Shown in pieces: positions 33,623-42,169 of a DNA stretch of 64,000 nt (position 1 is its first letter; every line of letters starts with the position of its first letter). The DNA is taken from contig CBDCFV010000005.1 of assembly GCA_965216425.1 (NCBI GenBank), positions 372,001 through 436,000 on the forward strand, written 5' to 3'. This DNA is from CBDCFV01 sp965216425. GTDB taxonomy: Bacteria > Chloroflexota > Dehalococcoidia > Lucifugimonadales > UBA3495. The position numbers and the translations under genes were made by a program. The notes beneath the pieces are model-generated. The model was not told where the DNA came from. It did not search any database and worked only from the letters and a program-made list of their open reading frames with translations.

Positions 33623-36304
33623 ATGGCAGCTATCCAATCTGAAAAAATCACCCTGTCCAACGGCTTGGACGTCATCATGCATGAAGACCACTCCATCCCA
33701 TTGGTGGCGGTCAACGTTTGGTACCACGTGGGGTCCAAAGATGAAGAGGTGGGGCGCACCGGCTTCGCGCACCTTTTCGAGCACATCATGTTCGAGGGGT
33801 CCAAGCACCACAACAGCAGCCACTTCGAGCCGCTTCAGAAGGTTGGCGCCAACCTGAACGGCTCCACCACCACCGACCGCACCAACTACTGGGAAGACGT
33901 GCCATCAAACTACCTGGAGTTGGCGTTGTGGCTGGAAGCGGACCGCATGGGGTTCCTGCTGGACGCCGTCGACCAGCAACGGTTCGATATCCAGCGGGAC
34001 GTGGTGAAGAACGAGCGGCGGCAAAGCTACGAAAACCGCCCCTACGGCATGGCGTCCGGTCAGATACAGGAGGCGCTGTTCCCGCTGCCCCACCCGTACA
34101 ACTGGATGACCATCGGCTCCCAGGAAGACTTGGACGCCGCAACCCTGGACGACGTAAAAGGCTTTTTCCGGCGTTACTATTCCCCCTCCAACGGCAGCTT
34201 GGCCGTGGCCGGGGACTTCCAGCGGGAACACGCATTGGAGTTGATTAACCGCTACTTTGGCGACCTGCCGCCGGGACCGCCCTTGGCAAGAAAGGGCCGC
34301 CGCGACTCGGCCTTGGGCGGCCGGGTGGAATTGGAAATGCGTGACAAGGTTTCGCTGCCCCGGCTGTACGTGGCTTGGCCCGCCCCGGCGGACATGGACA
34401 AAGACGACGCCCCGGTAGACATTTTGCAGGGGGTGCTGTCCGACGGCCTCAGTTCCCGGCTCCACCGCAGCTTGGTCTACGACAAGCAAATAGCCCAGAG
34501 CGCGTCGGTGCGTTACCATTCCGCAGAAATCGCCGGCCAGTTCGTAGTCCAAATCACCGCCGCCGAGGGCCGCAGCCTGGACGAGATTGAAGAGGCCCTT
34601 GAGGCCGAGTTGGCCAGACTGCGGACGGAACCCCCAACCGAAGAGGAGATCGCCAGGATCAAAAACCACGTCGAAGCGTCCCACTACCGCCAGTTGAGCC
34701 GGATAGGCGGATTCGGAGGGCGCGCCGACCAGTTGAACCATTTCAACATCATGGGCGGCGACCCCGACATGGTTAACACCAGCTTGGACCGGTACTTGGC
34801 GGTGCAGCGGGAGGACGTTATCCGGGTCAGCGAGACCTTGTTCGACCACCGCCAAGTGCGGCTGCGGGTGATGCCGGAAGCACCGCTCAAACCAACAGTC
34901 AGCGGAGTGGACCGCTGGGTAATGCCCCAAGCCGCGACGGAGCCGGTCTTCACGCCGCCTACGCCGGTGCGGCACCGGCTGAGCAACGGGATGGGCGTCA
35001 CTGTGGTTGAACGGCGGGGGCAGCCGATAGTCACTTTCGCCTTGGTGTTGCGCACCGGCGCAACCGCCGACCCTCAAGCCCTGCCCGGGTTGACCAGCTT
35101 CACCGCCCAGATGATCACGGAAGGAACGGAGAGCCGCAGCAGCCAGGACATCGCCGCCGCCTTCGAGTTCATGGGCGCGAGAATCAACTCCGACGCCCGC
35201 CGGGAATATACCCTGCTGTCGACCGAGACCCTCAGCAAGCATTGGTCCACCGCGTTGGAACTGGTGGCCGACTTGGTAAAACGGCCAACCTTCCCCGAGC
35301 ACGAGTTGGAGAGGGTGCGCCGCGAGCACTTGACCGACCTCCGCCGCGGCAAGGACGACCCTACTGGGGTGGCGGAACGCCTGATGTCCGGCTTGGTGTT
35401 CGCCCCAAACAGCGGCTACGGTCACTACGTCCTGGGGACGGAAGCATCCACTGCCAAGTTGGGCCGCCAGGACCTTAGAGACCTGTTTGAGCGCACCTAC
35501 GTCCCAGCCCAAGCGACCCTCATCGTTGTGGGCGACGTTGTCCTGGATGAAGTGATCAAGCAAGCCGAGGCCCATTTCGGTGACTGGAGCGGCAACAACG
35601 GCATCGCCACTCCCGTTGCCTCTGACTCAGACAGCCTCACGGCAGACGCCCAATCCGTCATTCCCGCGCAGGCGGGAATCTATCTGGTGGATCATCCTGG
35701 GGCGGCCCAGTCGGTGATACGGGCCCTGCAACCGACCATACCGCGCCAGCACCCCGACTACTTCGGTCTAACCATGGTCAACTACGTTTTCGGCGGGCAG
35801 TTCTCCGCCAGGTTGAACCAGAACCTGCGTGAAGACAAGGGGTACAGCTACGGGTACCATTCGTCGATCAACTGGTACCGGGGACCATCTTTGATGGCCT
35901 CGGGCGGCTCAGTTCAAACCGCGGTGACCAAGGAAGCATTGCAGGAAACCTTGCGCGAGTTTCACGAAATCCAGACCACCCGGTTGATTACCAATGAAGA
36001 ATTGGAGGCCGCGCGGGGCGGCATCCTGCAAGGCTACCCGGCCAGCTTCGAGCGTTCGGCCTCAGTGTTGAACCACTTGATTCAGATGCTGGTGTTCGAC
36101 CTACCGGACGACTATTTCCACACCGTCCCGCCGTCAGTAAACGCCGTGACGCTGGAAGACGCCCATCGCGTCGCCGCCCAGAGACTGCTGCCCGGCAATC
36201 TGCAAGTGCTGGTGGTGGGAGACCGTGAAACGGTCGAGCCCGGCCTCCGGGAGCTGGACCTGCCCATAGTCCTGCTGGATCCCGACGGGGCGCGGATTGG
36301 CTGA
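33623..36304 (+). CDS. M16-family zinc metallopeptidase (full two-lobe form)
   Basis: M16 peptidases degrade peptides in a clamshell of two homologous halves. The 893-residue protein has the inverted zinc motif HLFEH at residues 50-54 in GFAHLFEHIMFEGS, and a downstream Glu in the VKNERRQSYENRPYG region. Four ~200-residue lobes are visible, the third beginning VRHRLSNGMGVTVVERRG near 449 and lacking the motif. An in-frame palindromic repeat adds the residues QSVIPAQAGIY near 676-686. No signal peptide is present, so it is likely cytoplasmic or non-classically located. Confidence 0.92.
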   Translation: MAAIQSEKITLSNGLDVIMHEDHSIPLVAVNVWYHVGSKDEEVGRTGFAHLFEHIMFEGSKHHNSSHFEPLQKVGANLNGSTTTDRTNYWEDVPSNYLELALWLEADRMGFLLDAVDQQRFDIQRDVVKNERRQSYENRPYGMASGQIQEALFPLPHPYNWMTIGSQEDLDAATLDDVKGFFRRYYSPSNGSLAVAGDFQREHALELINRYFGDLPPGPPLARKGRRDSALGGRVELEMRDKVSLPRLYVAWPAPADMDKDDAPVDILQGVLSDGLSSRLHRSLVYDKQIAQSASVRYHSAEIAGQFVVQITAAEGRSLDEIEEALEAELARLRTEPPTEEEIARIKNHVEASHYRQLSRIGGFGGRADQLNHFNIMGGDPDMVNTSLDRYLAVQREDVIRVSETLFDHRQVRLRVMPEAPLKPTVSGVDRWVMPQAATEPVFTPPTPVRHRLSNGMGVTVVERRGQPIVTFALVLRTGATADPQALPGLTSFTAQMITEGTESRSSQDIAAAFEFMGARINSDARREYTLLSTETLSKHWSTALELVADLVKRPTFPEHELERVRREHLTDLRRGKDDPTGVAERLMSGLVFAPNSGYGHYVLGTEASTAKLGRQDLRDLFERTYVPAQATLIVVGDVVLDEVIKQAEAHFGDWSGNNGIATPVASDSDSLTADAQSVIPAQAGIYLVDHPGAAQSVIRALQPTIPRQHPDYFGLTMVNYVFGGQFSARLNQNLREDKGYSYGYHSSINWYRGPSLMASGGSVQTAVTKEALQETLREFHEIQTTRLITNEELEAARGGILQGYPASFERSASVLNHLIQMLVFDLPDDYFHTVPPSVNAVTLEDAHRVAAQRLLPGNLQVLVVGDRETVEPGLRELDLPIVLLDPDGARIG
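35650..35683 (+). repeat. Palindromic repeat inserted in frame in the M16 peptidase gene
   Basis: A complete repeat with the core ATTCCCGCGCAGGCGGGAAT and the usual CCAATCCGTC leader lies in the reading frame and encodes part of a loop in the C-terminal half. The frame stays open across it. Its flanks match those of the intergenic copy at 24671. Confidence 0.9.
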
Positions 36305-36337
36305 CGGGCATGTTGACATTCAAATCTAAGTAGTAGC

Positions 36338-36381
36338 GTACTAAAAAGGCGGCAGATCTGTAACTGCCGCCTTTTTAGTAC
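36338..36381 (+). terminator. Perfect bidirectional intrinsic terminator
   Basis: An 18-bp perfect stem (GTACTAAAAAGGCGGCAG and its complement) closes an 8-nt loop. The arms contain A5 and T5 tracts, so it can act on both strands. It lies 34 nt after the M16 peptidase stop and faces the transposase remnants on the other strand. Confidence 0.85.
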
Positions 36382-36409
36382 TACAACGACGGTTTCAGGG
36401 TGGAGGGTC

Positions 36410-36925
36410 CATGCTGCCTTCACGGCGGGCGGAGCGGCGTCTCTCGTGGGAGCGGCGCGCCCGCTCGTTGCGTAGCTGAGACTCCTTCAGCCATAGCAGC
36501 AACTCCTCCGGCCCGAACCACTCCCGGGGTAGCATCTCACGCACCACCCGGCACACCTGCGGACGGGTGATCCGGGGCATCTTTTTCCCCCCAGTCCTGC
36601 TGCAGGCCCAGCAGGAACGTTCCCCCCAGCAGGCACATGGCTATGTGGTGGTGCCAGCCTGCCCAGCTCCGGGTCTCGTATTCGTCCAGGCCCACGTCGC
36701 CCTTTTCCGTCTCGAACTCCGATTCAATGGGCCACCTGGAACCGCCCACGTAGGCCAGAGTCTCCAACATGGTGTCTTCGGCAGCGTTGGACAGGTAGTA
36801 GCGGGGCTCACTGCCGTCCAGGACCCGGCGATAGACGGCCCATCCCTCCTCGCCGGGCTTGCGCTTCCTGGTAACCCGCACCCTCTGGGCGCTGAACATA
36901 TAGCTCCGCAGCGGTGCAGCCAGTT
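36410..36925 (-). pseudogene. IS701-family transposase C-terminal remnant, frameshifted
   Basis: Minus-strand translation gives the IS701-like catalytic C-terminal region: EEGWAVYRRVLDGSEPRYYL, SRWPIESEFETEKGDVGLDEY with the last catalytic Glu, and SWAGWHHHIAMCLL. The frame then shifts at a GGGGGGAAAAAG run near 36585 into MPRITRPQVCRVV and QLRNERARRSHERRR, the normal C-terminus. The N-terminal half is missing and the 5' side joins an IS630-type fragment. Confidence 0.78.
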
Positions 36926-37180
36926 CAGGCAACTGCTTCGGCTCAGGTTGATGCCGAACTGTTCTGAGACAAACTGCCGGACTCCTTTCCAATACCAGTT
37001 GGCCAATTCTATGCCCACCGCCCCAGGCAATTCTTGCACCGCCCCTTTTCAGCACCGCCTGCTGCCCCTCGTCAAGGGCGGGGGGAACCACCGGTCTGTT
37101 CGACTATCAGGGCTGCAGGCCCTCCCTCTCCGAAGGCTGATGCCCACCGTCCGATGGTATGGTGGTCCCGTTCCAGCCCC
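36926..37180 (-). pseudogene. IS630-family transposase N-terminal remnant
   Basis: Three-frame minus-strand reading recovers TIGRWASAFGEGGPAAL, then LDEGQQAVLK and VGIELANWYWKGVRQFVSEQ with GINLSRSSCLNWLHRCG, the helix-turn-helix part of IS630-type transposases. At least two frameshifts interrupt it, and it stops abruptly at the IS701 fragment where an HRLGF...KRPKK continuation would be expected. No catalytic domain remains. The following 37181-37310 holds nothing recognisable. Confidence 0.65.
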
Positions 37181-37310
37181 TCCGCAGTGGCCGCTGCCGT
37201 TCTCCCTCACGCCCACCATCAACCCCTCGCAACTCCTGAGACCAGCTAATCCGGTTCCCTCACAAATTTACCCTATGCGTCTGCGCATTTCACCTTGGCT
37301 TTGGTTTAGG

Positions 37311-38342
37311 TTACCGCTTCTGGTACACCTGGAACCGATGCCGGTTGGTTTCGGTAACGTAGAGCCGCCCACCCTTGTCCAACGACACTGACACCGGACC
37401 CCAGAAGTACGGTTCGGTCTGGGACGATACATGATAAGGGGCCGTCAAATGCTCCGGCAGCTCGGGGAAGAGGTCTGCCGTATCCCTTTCCTTTTTCTCC
37501 TCAGGGTTGACCTCAAAGTACTCCGCCGCCCACTTGGAAACCGTCCCCTCTCCCCGCAAAAGGACTTGGAATTCGCCGTCGGGGCCAAGTATCTGCACCC
37601 GCTCGTTGCCCCAGTCGGCCACGTAAATGTAGCCCTCTCCGTCCACGGCCACAGCGGACGGTCGGTTGAACTCTCCTTCACCAGTCCCTGGACTGCCGTA
37701 GCTGGCAATGAACTGGCCGGTGTTGTTGAACTTCTGGACCCTGTCGTTTCGCCAGTCAGCCACGTAAACGTTGTCGTCTCCGTCGACGGCAACTCCCCAA
37801 GGGAGGTTGAATTGGCCTTCTCCGTCACCCGGGCCTCCCCACCCCAGCAGAAATGCGCCGTCGGGGGTGAATTTCTGCACCCGGTTGTTGTGCTGGTCGG
37901 CGATGAAAACGTTGTTTTGAGAGTCGAACGCTATCCCGGCAGGGCCGTTGACCTGGCCTTCGCCGGCGCCTGCCTCGCCCCACTTGCCCAGGAACTTGCC
38001 CGACGAATCGTAAATCGAGACGCGGTTGTTGTACTCGTCTGTAACGAACAGGCGTTGCTTGGAATCAAATGCGATGCAGACGGGCCAGATCAATTGGCCG
38101 TCACCCGCGCCGTAACCGTAGCCGAACTCCCCCAAGTAGTCCTCATCCAGGTTGCATATGCCGACGCGGATTCCCGCCGCCCGGCCCGGGTCGCACCGGT
38201 TGAGTACGAAGATTCTTCCGTCGTCGGCCACCGCCAAATCGGAAGGTGTAGAGAAGCCGCGTCCGTTCTGGCCATTGTTGACGATGCCAATGGTCTTGAC
38301 GTAGTTAATTTCAATGGTCTTGGCTGAGGCGTGGGTGCTCAC
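37311..38342 (-). CDS. NHL-repeat beta-propeller protein
   Basis: The 343-residue protein contains about six NHL repeats of the type NGPAGIAFDSQNNVFIADQHNNRVQKF, seen in part as GIAFDSQNNVFIADQHNNRV and GVAVDGDDNVYVADWRNDRV, then a non-repeat insert (residues about 260-300) and a final blade. NHL propellers bind proteins or RNA, or act as enzymes such as peptidyl-alpha-hydroxyglycine lyases. No signal peptide or fused domain is present. It follows the DUF1800 gene on the same strand with a terminator-like stem between. Confidence 0.85.
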   Translation of the reverse strand: MSTHASAKTIEINYVKTIGIVNNGQNGRGFSTPSDLAVADDGRIFVLNRCDPGRAAGIRVGICNLDEDYLGEFGYGYGAGDGQLIWPVCIAFDSKQRLFVTDEYNNRVSIYDSSGKFLGKWGEAGAGEGQVNGPAGIAFDSQNNVFIADQHNNRVQKFTPDGAFLLGWGGPGDGEGQFNLPWGVAVDGDDNVYVADWRNDRVQKFNNTGQFIASYGSPGTGEGEFNRPSAVAVDGEGYIYVADWGNERVQILGPDGEFQVLLRGEGTVSKWAAEYFEVNPEEKKERDTADLFPELPEHLTAPYHVSSQTEPYFWGPVSVSLDKGGRLYVTETNRHRFQVYQKR

Positions 38343-38417
38343 TGAATAGCCTCCATGTGTCGCAGTAATATCGGCCCTGGCTTTGCTTGCCGCCGGAAAA
38401 ACGGGCGCCTTTTGGTC

Positions 38418-38477
38418 GCTATCTCAAAGATTGGCGCACTACCCAACGCGTCATTCCCGCGAAGGCGGGAATCTATG
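38418..38477 (+). repeat. Interspersed palindromic repeat with head sequence
   Basis: GCTATCTCAAAGATTGGCGC (head) is followed by ACTACCCAACGCGTC and the palindrome ATTCCCGCGAAGGCGGGAAT. It matches the composite element at 24602-24703. Confidence 0.85.
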
Positions 38478-38543
38478 GCCTTCAACCATTGACGAGTCGA
38501 TGCCATAAGAACCACCCAGTTGTGAAATAGTTTCTTAACCTGC

Positions 38544-38571
38544 CAAGGGCTGCGCAATATCGCAGCCCTTG
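38544..38571 (-). terminator. Terminator-like stem after the DUF1800 gene
   Basis: A perfect 11-bp stem, CAAGGGCTGCG and CGCAGCCCTTG, encloses a 6-nt loop. On the minus strand it lies 57 nt past the DUF1800 stop and is followed by AACTATTT-type sequence after a short spacer. It would separate DUF1800 from the NHL gene. Confidence 0.6.
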
Positions 38572-38627
38572 AATTTGCAGAGGACACTATTGGCTCAACC
38601 CGTCGAACGGCCTGACCGTTCCGGGAA

Positions 38628-40043
38628 TCAAGCCAACTGGAACTCCCTGGTGGAAGCAACCAGCCGGAGCATGTTGCCAACCCGCTGCTCCGACTCATCT
38701 CCCGGCTGCCGGCCGGTCAGATCCAACTCGCCCTGGTGAGCCGCGTAGGACACCAGCGCGTTATGGGTCGAGTCTGATACGGTTATCGGCCCCACAATGT
38801 CCAGACACCGGTCCACCAACTCTTCCGGGGTCAGCGTTCCCCCTGTTTCATGGGCCAGCCGGTCGATTATTGCCCTGACCCCTGGCCTGTTGACGTTGCT
38901 CAATTCCTTGGCGGCAAAGTTGAGCCGCTCCACGAACGAACCGCTGTCAATCCACTCGACGCCCTCATGCCACCCTTCAACCGTAGGTGGCTGGAGGAGG
39001 CCCTGCCCCATGAACAGCGATTGGTTGGTAACCTTTTCAATGCCCAGCGTAGGCGTTTGGTAACTGCCGGCCATGCGCATGGCCCCTACCATGAGTTCCA
39101 CGGGGCCCTTCACGCGGGCGAAGCGGGCTTTCTCGGACTTGAAGTAGTCCGAGTGGAACAGGGTCCGCAGCATTGACCGTAGCTCATAGCCCGACTCGAA
39201 GTAGCAGCGCATCATTTCCTGTATAGCCTCTTCGCCCTCAGCGTCAACCTCATCGGCGGCGAAGAACTGGAACAGCCTGGTTGAAACAAACCTGGCCGTC
39301 TCTTCTTGTTGCACTATGATATCGATGATGTCTTCCCCGTTGAAGTTGCCGGTATGGCCCAGGAAAGTCTTCTCGCCATCGTCGTGGTCCTCATCGCGGT
39401 ACTGGAAGTGCCACGCGATGCGGCTGTAGGGCCAGATTGAGTCCTTGCTGGCCCGGATGGCCATGTACTCGGCGTTGGCCATAGTCCAGCCGGTAAATGC
39501 CCGGGAGCCTTCCTTGATGTCCTGTTCGGAATAGTTTCCGATGCCCATGGAGAAGAGTTCCAAAAGCTCTCGCCCGTAGTTCTCGTTGACGGCGCCTTTA
39601 TGATTTTCGTTATTGTCCAGCCACAGGATCATCGCCGGGTCTTTGGACAACTCCACCAGCAGTTCCCGGTAGTTGCCCAAGCCGCACCGCCGGAACATAT
39701 CAACCTGGTTCAACAACGCCCGAGCTTGGTTGAGCTTGGCATACCCGGTGGCAAATAGCCCGTGCCAGAACAGGGCGATCTTCTCCTCCAAGGGGCACTT
39801 GGTGCTGATCATCCGGTACATCCAATAAGCGCCCGCTCCCACTATGTCCCTGGCCTCCGACATCTCGGCGTGATACCGGCGGATCAGGTCGTCGGGAATG
39901 TTTTGAGGGTCGCCCGGAAACAGGAGTTCCTCAACAACGGCGTCGTACCCTTTTGTCATGTATTGTTCCAACTCATCAGGAGTCGCCCCGAAACCCGCCC
40001 GTCTTAAAAGATGGGCCATTAGAGCGGTGTCTTGATTGGTCAT
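38628..40043 (-). CDS. DUF1800 family protein
   Basis: The 471-residue protein has the DUF1800 hallmarks: LLRRAGFGATPDELE near residues 12-26, EEKIALFWHGLFATG near 87-101, and NENYGRELLELFSMGIGNYSE near 152-172, with FTGWTM following. DUF1800 proteins usually occur with DUF1501 partners and are thought to act in extracellular or cell-surface polysaccharide/protein handling, but activity is unproven. No signal peptide is seen. The DUF1501 gene lies just upstream on the same strand, separated by a repeat array. Confidence 0.9.
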   Translation of the reverse strand: MTNQDTALMAHLLRRAGFGATPDELEQYMTKGYDAVVEELLFPGDPQNIPDDLIRRYHAEMSEARDIVGAGAYWMYRMISTKCPLEEKIALFWHGLFATGYAKLNQARALLNQVDMFRRCGLGNYRELLVELSKDPAMILWLDNNENHKGAVNENYGRELLELFSMGIGNYSEQDIKEGSRAFTGWTMANAEYMAIRASKDSIWPYSRIAWHFQYRDEDHDDGEKTFLGHTGNFNGEDIIDIIVQQEETARFVSTRLFQFFAADEVDAEGEEAIQEMMRCYFESGYELRSMLRTLFHSDYFKSEKARFARVKGPVELMVGAMRMAGSYQTPTLGIEKVTNQSLFMGQGLLQPPTVEGWHEGVEWIDSGSFVERLNFAAKELSNVNRPGVRAIIDRLAHETGGTLTPEELVDRCLDIVGPITVSDSTHNALVSYAAHQGELDLTGRQPGDESEQRVGNMLRLVASTREFQLA

Positions 40044-40095
40044 TCTTCCTCCACGGTGTCACCGGACTTTGGTGAGAACACTTGCAAAAACGTCA

Positions 40096-40300
40096 TGCCC
40101 TTGCAGGAACATCATCCCCACGCAGACGGGGACCCATATCGTCTATCCTGCTCAGCGAGATACCCACATATTCATTCCCATGCAGCCGGGAACCCACATC
40201 TTCATCCCTATGCAGGCAGGAACCCACATCGTCATTCCTGCCCAGGCGGGAACCCTCCCGCCACAACATCGTCATTCCCGCGCAGGCGGGAATCCATACA
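40096..40300 (+). repeat. Diverged array of about six palindromic repeat copies
   Basis: Copies of the pattern NNTCATTCCC-N4-CAGGCGGGAACCCACAT, with a period of about 30-37 nt, decay from left to right, the last (near 40270-40299) being a perfect ATTCCCGCGCAGGCGGGAAT. Each unit is itself palindromic and spacers are almost nil, so this is not a CRISPR array. It lies between DUF1501 and DUF1800. Confidence 0.85.
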
Positions 40301-40306
40301 GATGGA

Positions 40307-41440
40307 CTATCTCCTTATCAAGTCGAAGGCCTCAAACCGCCCGTTGACAATGGGGGCCGCGTCCAACTCCAAGCACTGTTCCAACACGGCAGTGTAGGTG
40401 CTGCGGAAGTCGTTATTGGACTTGAGGTCTCCCTGCAGTTGGTCTTTTTCTTCGAGTGACGGATACTCGCCGTACAGTCCGCCCTTAACGGAATTGCCTA
40501 TCAGGAAGGCCCCTCCTCCGGAACCGTGATCGCTGCCGGAGCCGTTGTCCTTGGTGCGGCGTCCGAACTCGGAGAATATCAGCACAACCGCGTCATCCGC
40601 CCGTCCATGTTCCGCCAAGTCATCCGTGAAATCACTCACGGCCCTGGAGACCGATTCCCAGAGTTTGGCGTGGGTATCCAACTCTCCGGAGTGCGTATCG
40701 TAGCCGCCGTGGGTGGTGTAATAGATGCGGGTGCCCAAGTCGGCGAACAGCACTTGGGCCATGCTCTTCATATTCTGGCTCAACCCGTCCGGGCCGTACT
40801 CCACCGACGATGAGTACATGGCGGGGGCGGTGCGCAGTATGTCCGCGCCCTTCAGCGCGTCGCTGCCGGTCTGGCCAATGTAGTCCAGAACGGCCCCTCT
40901 GCCTACCGCACCGCTGTACATCTGGGAAAAGCACTCCAGCGTGGCTTCACGGAGCGGGTCGTCTTCCAAGTCCGGGTACAAACCGTAGGTCTGGAGGTCA
41001 CCGACCGATGCTACGGGGACTCCCCGGCAGCCCAAAGCCCTCGGCAGGCCGCGGCCGAAGTGGATGGTGGTCAGCACGTTCTCGCCGTGGGGGTCCAAGT
41101 CTCTGGTAGCGCGGCCAAGCCAACCTTCGGTGCCAATGGCGTCCGGTTCCGCGGTGTGCCAGATGTCCATAGCCCGGAAGTGGGACCGGTTGGGGTTGAA
41201 GTAGCCGATGCCGTTTACGACCGCCACGTTGCCTTTGTCCCACAGTTCCTTGATAGGACCCAATGCCGGTGCGAAACCGATACGGTCGTTTATTGGAAGC
41301 ACCCTGTCCTGGTCTATGTGCACCACGGGCCGGGAATCGTAGTACAGCCCGCTGCCGTGGGGCACCACGGTGTTCAAATAGTCGTTGCCCCCCGTTAGTT
41401 GTATCACCACGAGAGACTTTTCCCGCGTATTAGTGGTCAT
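40307..41440 (-). CDS. DUF1501 family protein
   Basis: The roughly 377-residue protein begins REKSLVVIQLTGGNDYLNTVVP, has HFRAMDIWHTAEPDA and ends with the DDAVVLIFSEFGRRTKDNGSG motif and HGSGGGAFLIGNSVKGG, typical of DUF1501 sulfatase-like (alkaline-phosphatase-fold) proteins. Candidate metal residues lie in the LTGGND and EFGRR motifs. ATG 41440 has GGAGGGG upstream. Most relatives carry a Tat signal, which is absent here even in the longer frame to 41512. Function with DUF1800 is inferred from adjacency. Confidence 0.88.
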   Translation of the reverse strand: MTTNTREKSLVVIQLTGGNDYLNTVVPHGSGLYYDSRPVVHIDQDRVLPINDRIGFAPALGPIKELWDKGNVAVVNGIGYFNPNRSHFRAMDIWHTAEPDAIGTEGWLGRATRDLDPHGENVLTTIHFGRGLPRALGCRGVPVASVGDLQTYGLYPDLEDDPLREATLECFSQMYSGAVGRGAVLDYIGQTGSDALKGADILRTAPAMYSSSVEYGPDGLSQNMKSMAQVLFADLGTRIYYTTHGGYDTHSGELDTHAKLWESVSRAVSDFTDDLAEHGRADDAVVLIFSEFGRRTKDNGSGSDHGSGGGAFLIGNSVKGGLYGEYPSLEEKDQLQGDLKSNNDFRSTYTAVLEQCLELDAAPIVNGRFEAFDLIRR

Positions 41441-41732
41441 CGACCCCTCCTGACAAAGCCGTTTGTAGCCGTTATCAGACACGTTGCAAAGCCATAGGTT
41501 GGCCTGAGACAATGCTCTAAAGACGAAACTTACTGTAGTACAATCGCGTCAACATTTCAATCTGAACGCCATCGACCGGTGTGATTAAAACTGGTTGGTC
41601 AGATGGGAGCGCTGGCGTCCCGCCCGCCATATCCCGTACCGAAGACATCCGCCGCGGCGGATGTACTATCCCTTGTATTCCAACTACTTTTAATCATACC
41701 CACTGTCCACTGGTGTCCGCCGCATTTTTGAG

Positions 41733-41964
41733 CCTCGACCCAGGACAATCGCGTTTTAACTGTCAGTGCACCAGACAGGCCAAATCTGCCGTAAAACCTT
41801 CCGTCATTCCCGCAAAACCTTCCGTCATTCCCGCGAAGGCGGGAATCCACACTGTCTCCCATAGGCAAATTTACCCTTTACAACGACTATGGATTCCCGT
41901 TTCCACGGGAATGACGCCTGCCCTCGTGCAGACGGGGATTAAATGGGCCGCCAAGCTTTATAAC
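41733..41964 (+). repeat. Left copy of a ~230-250 bp direct repeat
   Basis: This stretch, from CCTCG to GCTTTATAAC, is nearly identical to 45656-45906, including CAGTGCACCAGACAGGCCAA and CACTGTCTCCCATAGGC. It contains palindromic repeat copies in both orientations. The two copies flank the MMPL and DUF2236 genes. The remainder of 41513-42169 holds no gene that I recognise. Confidence 0.9.
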
Positions 41965-42169
41965 CCGATTGCCCTGAGCCGCGACAGGAAACTCCGCGTA
42001 ACTTGCCGGACATGCTCTTGAATACTGGCCGTATTCTACTGAAGGACATTTCCCACTGAAAGACATTTCCCACACTTTAGTTGGCTTAACTCGCCAAATG
42101 ATATACTCGCAATACCCGCCACGATAGGCTGCAATCAAGTAACATCCATCCATAACTTCGGGGGCGCTC

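Noticed and set aside
36577..36600. Programmed frameshift in the IS701 remnant
   Set aside because: The G6A5 run looks slippery, but the break lies near the C-terminus, not at the usual recoding position, and the rest of the element is already decayed.
40096..40300. Array of regularly spaced repeats resembling a CRISPR
   Set aside because: Units are palindromic, almost contiguous, strongly diverged from each other and have no unique spacers; they are copies of the same interspersed repeat found elsewhere in the window, and no cas gene is near.
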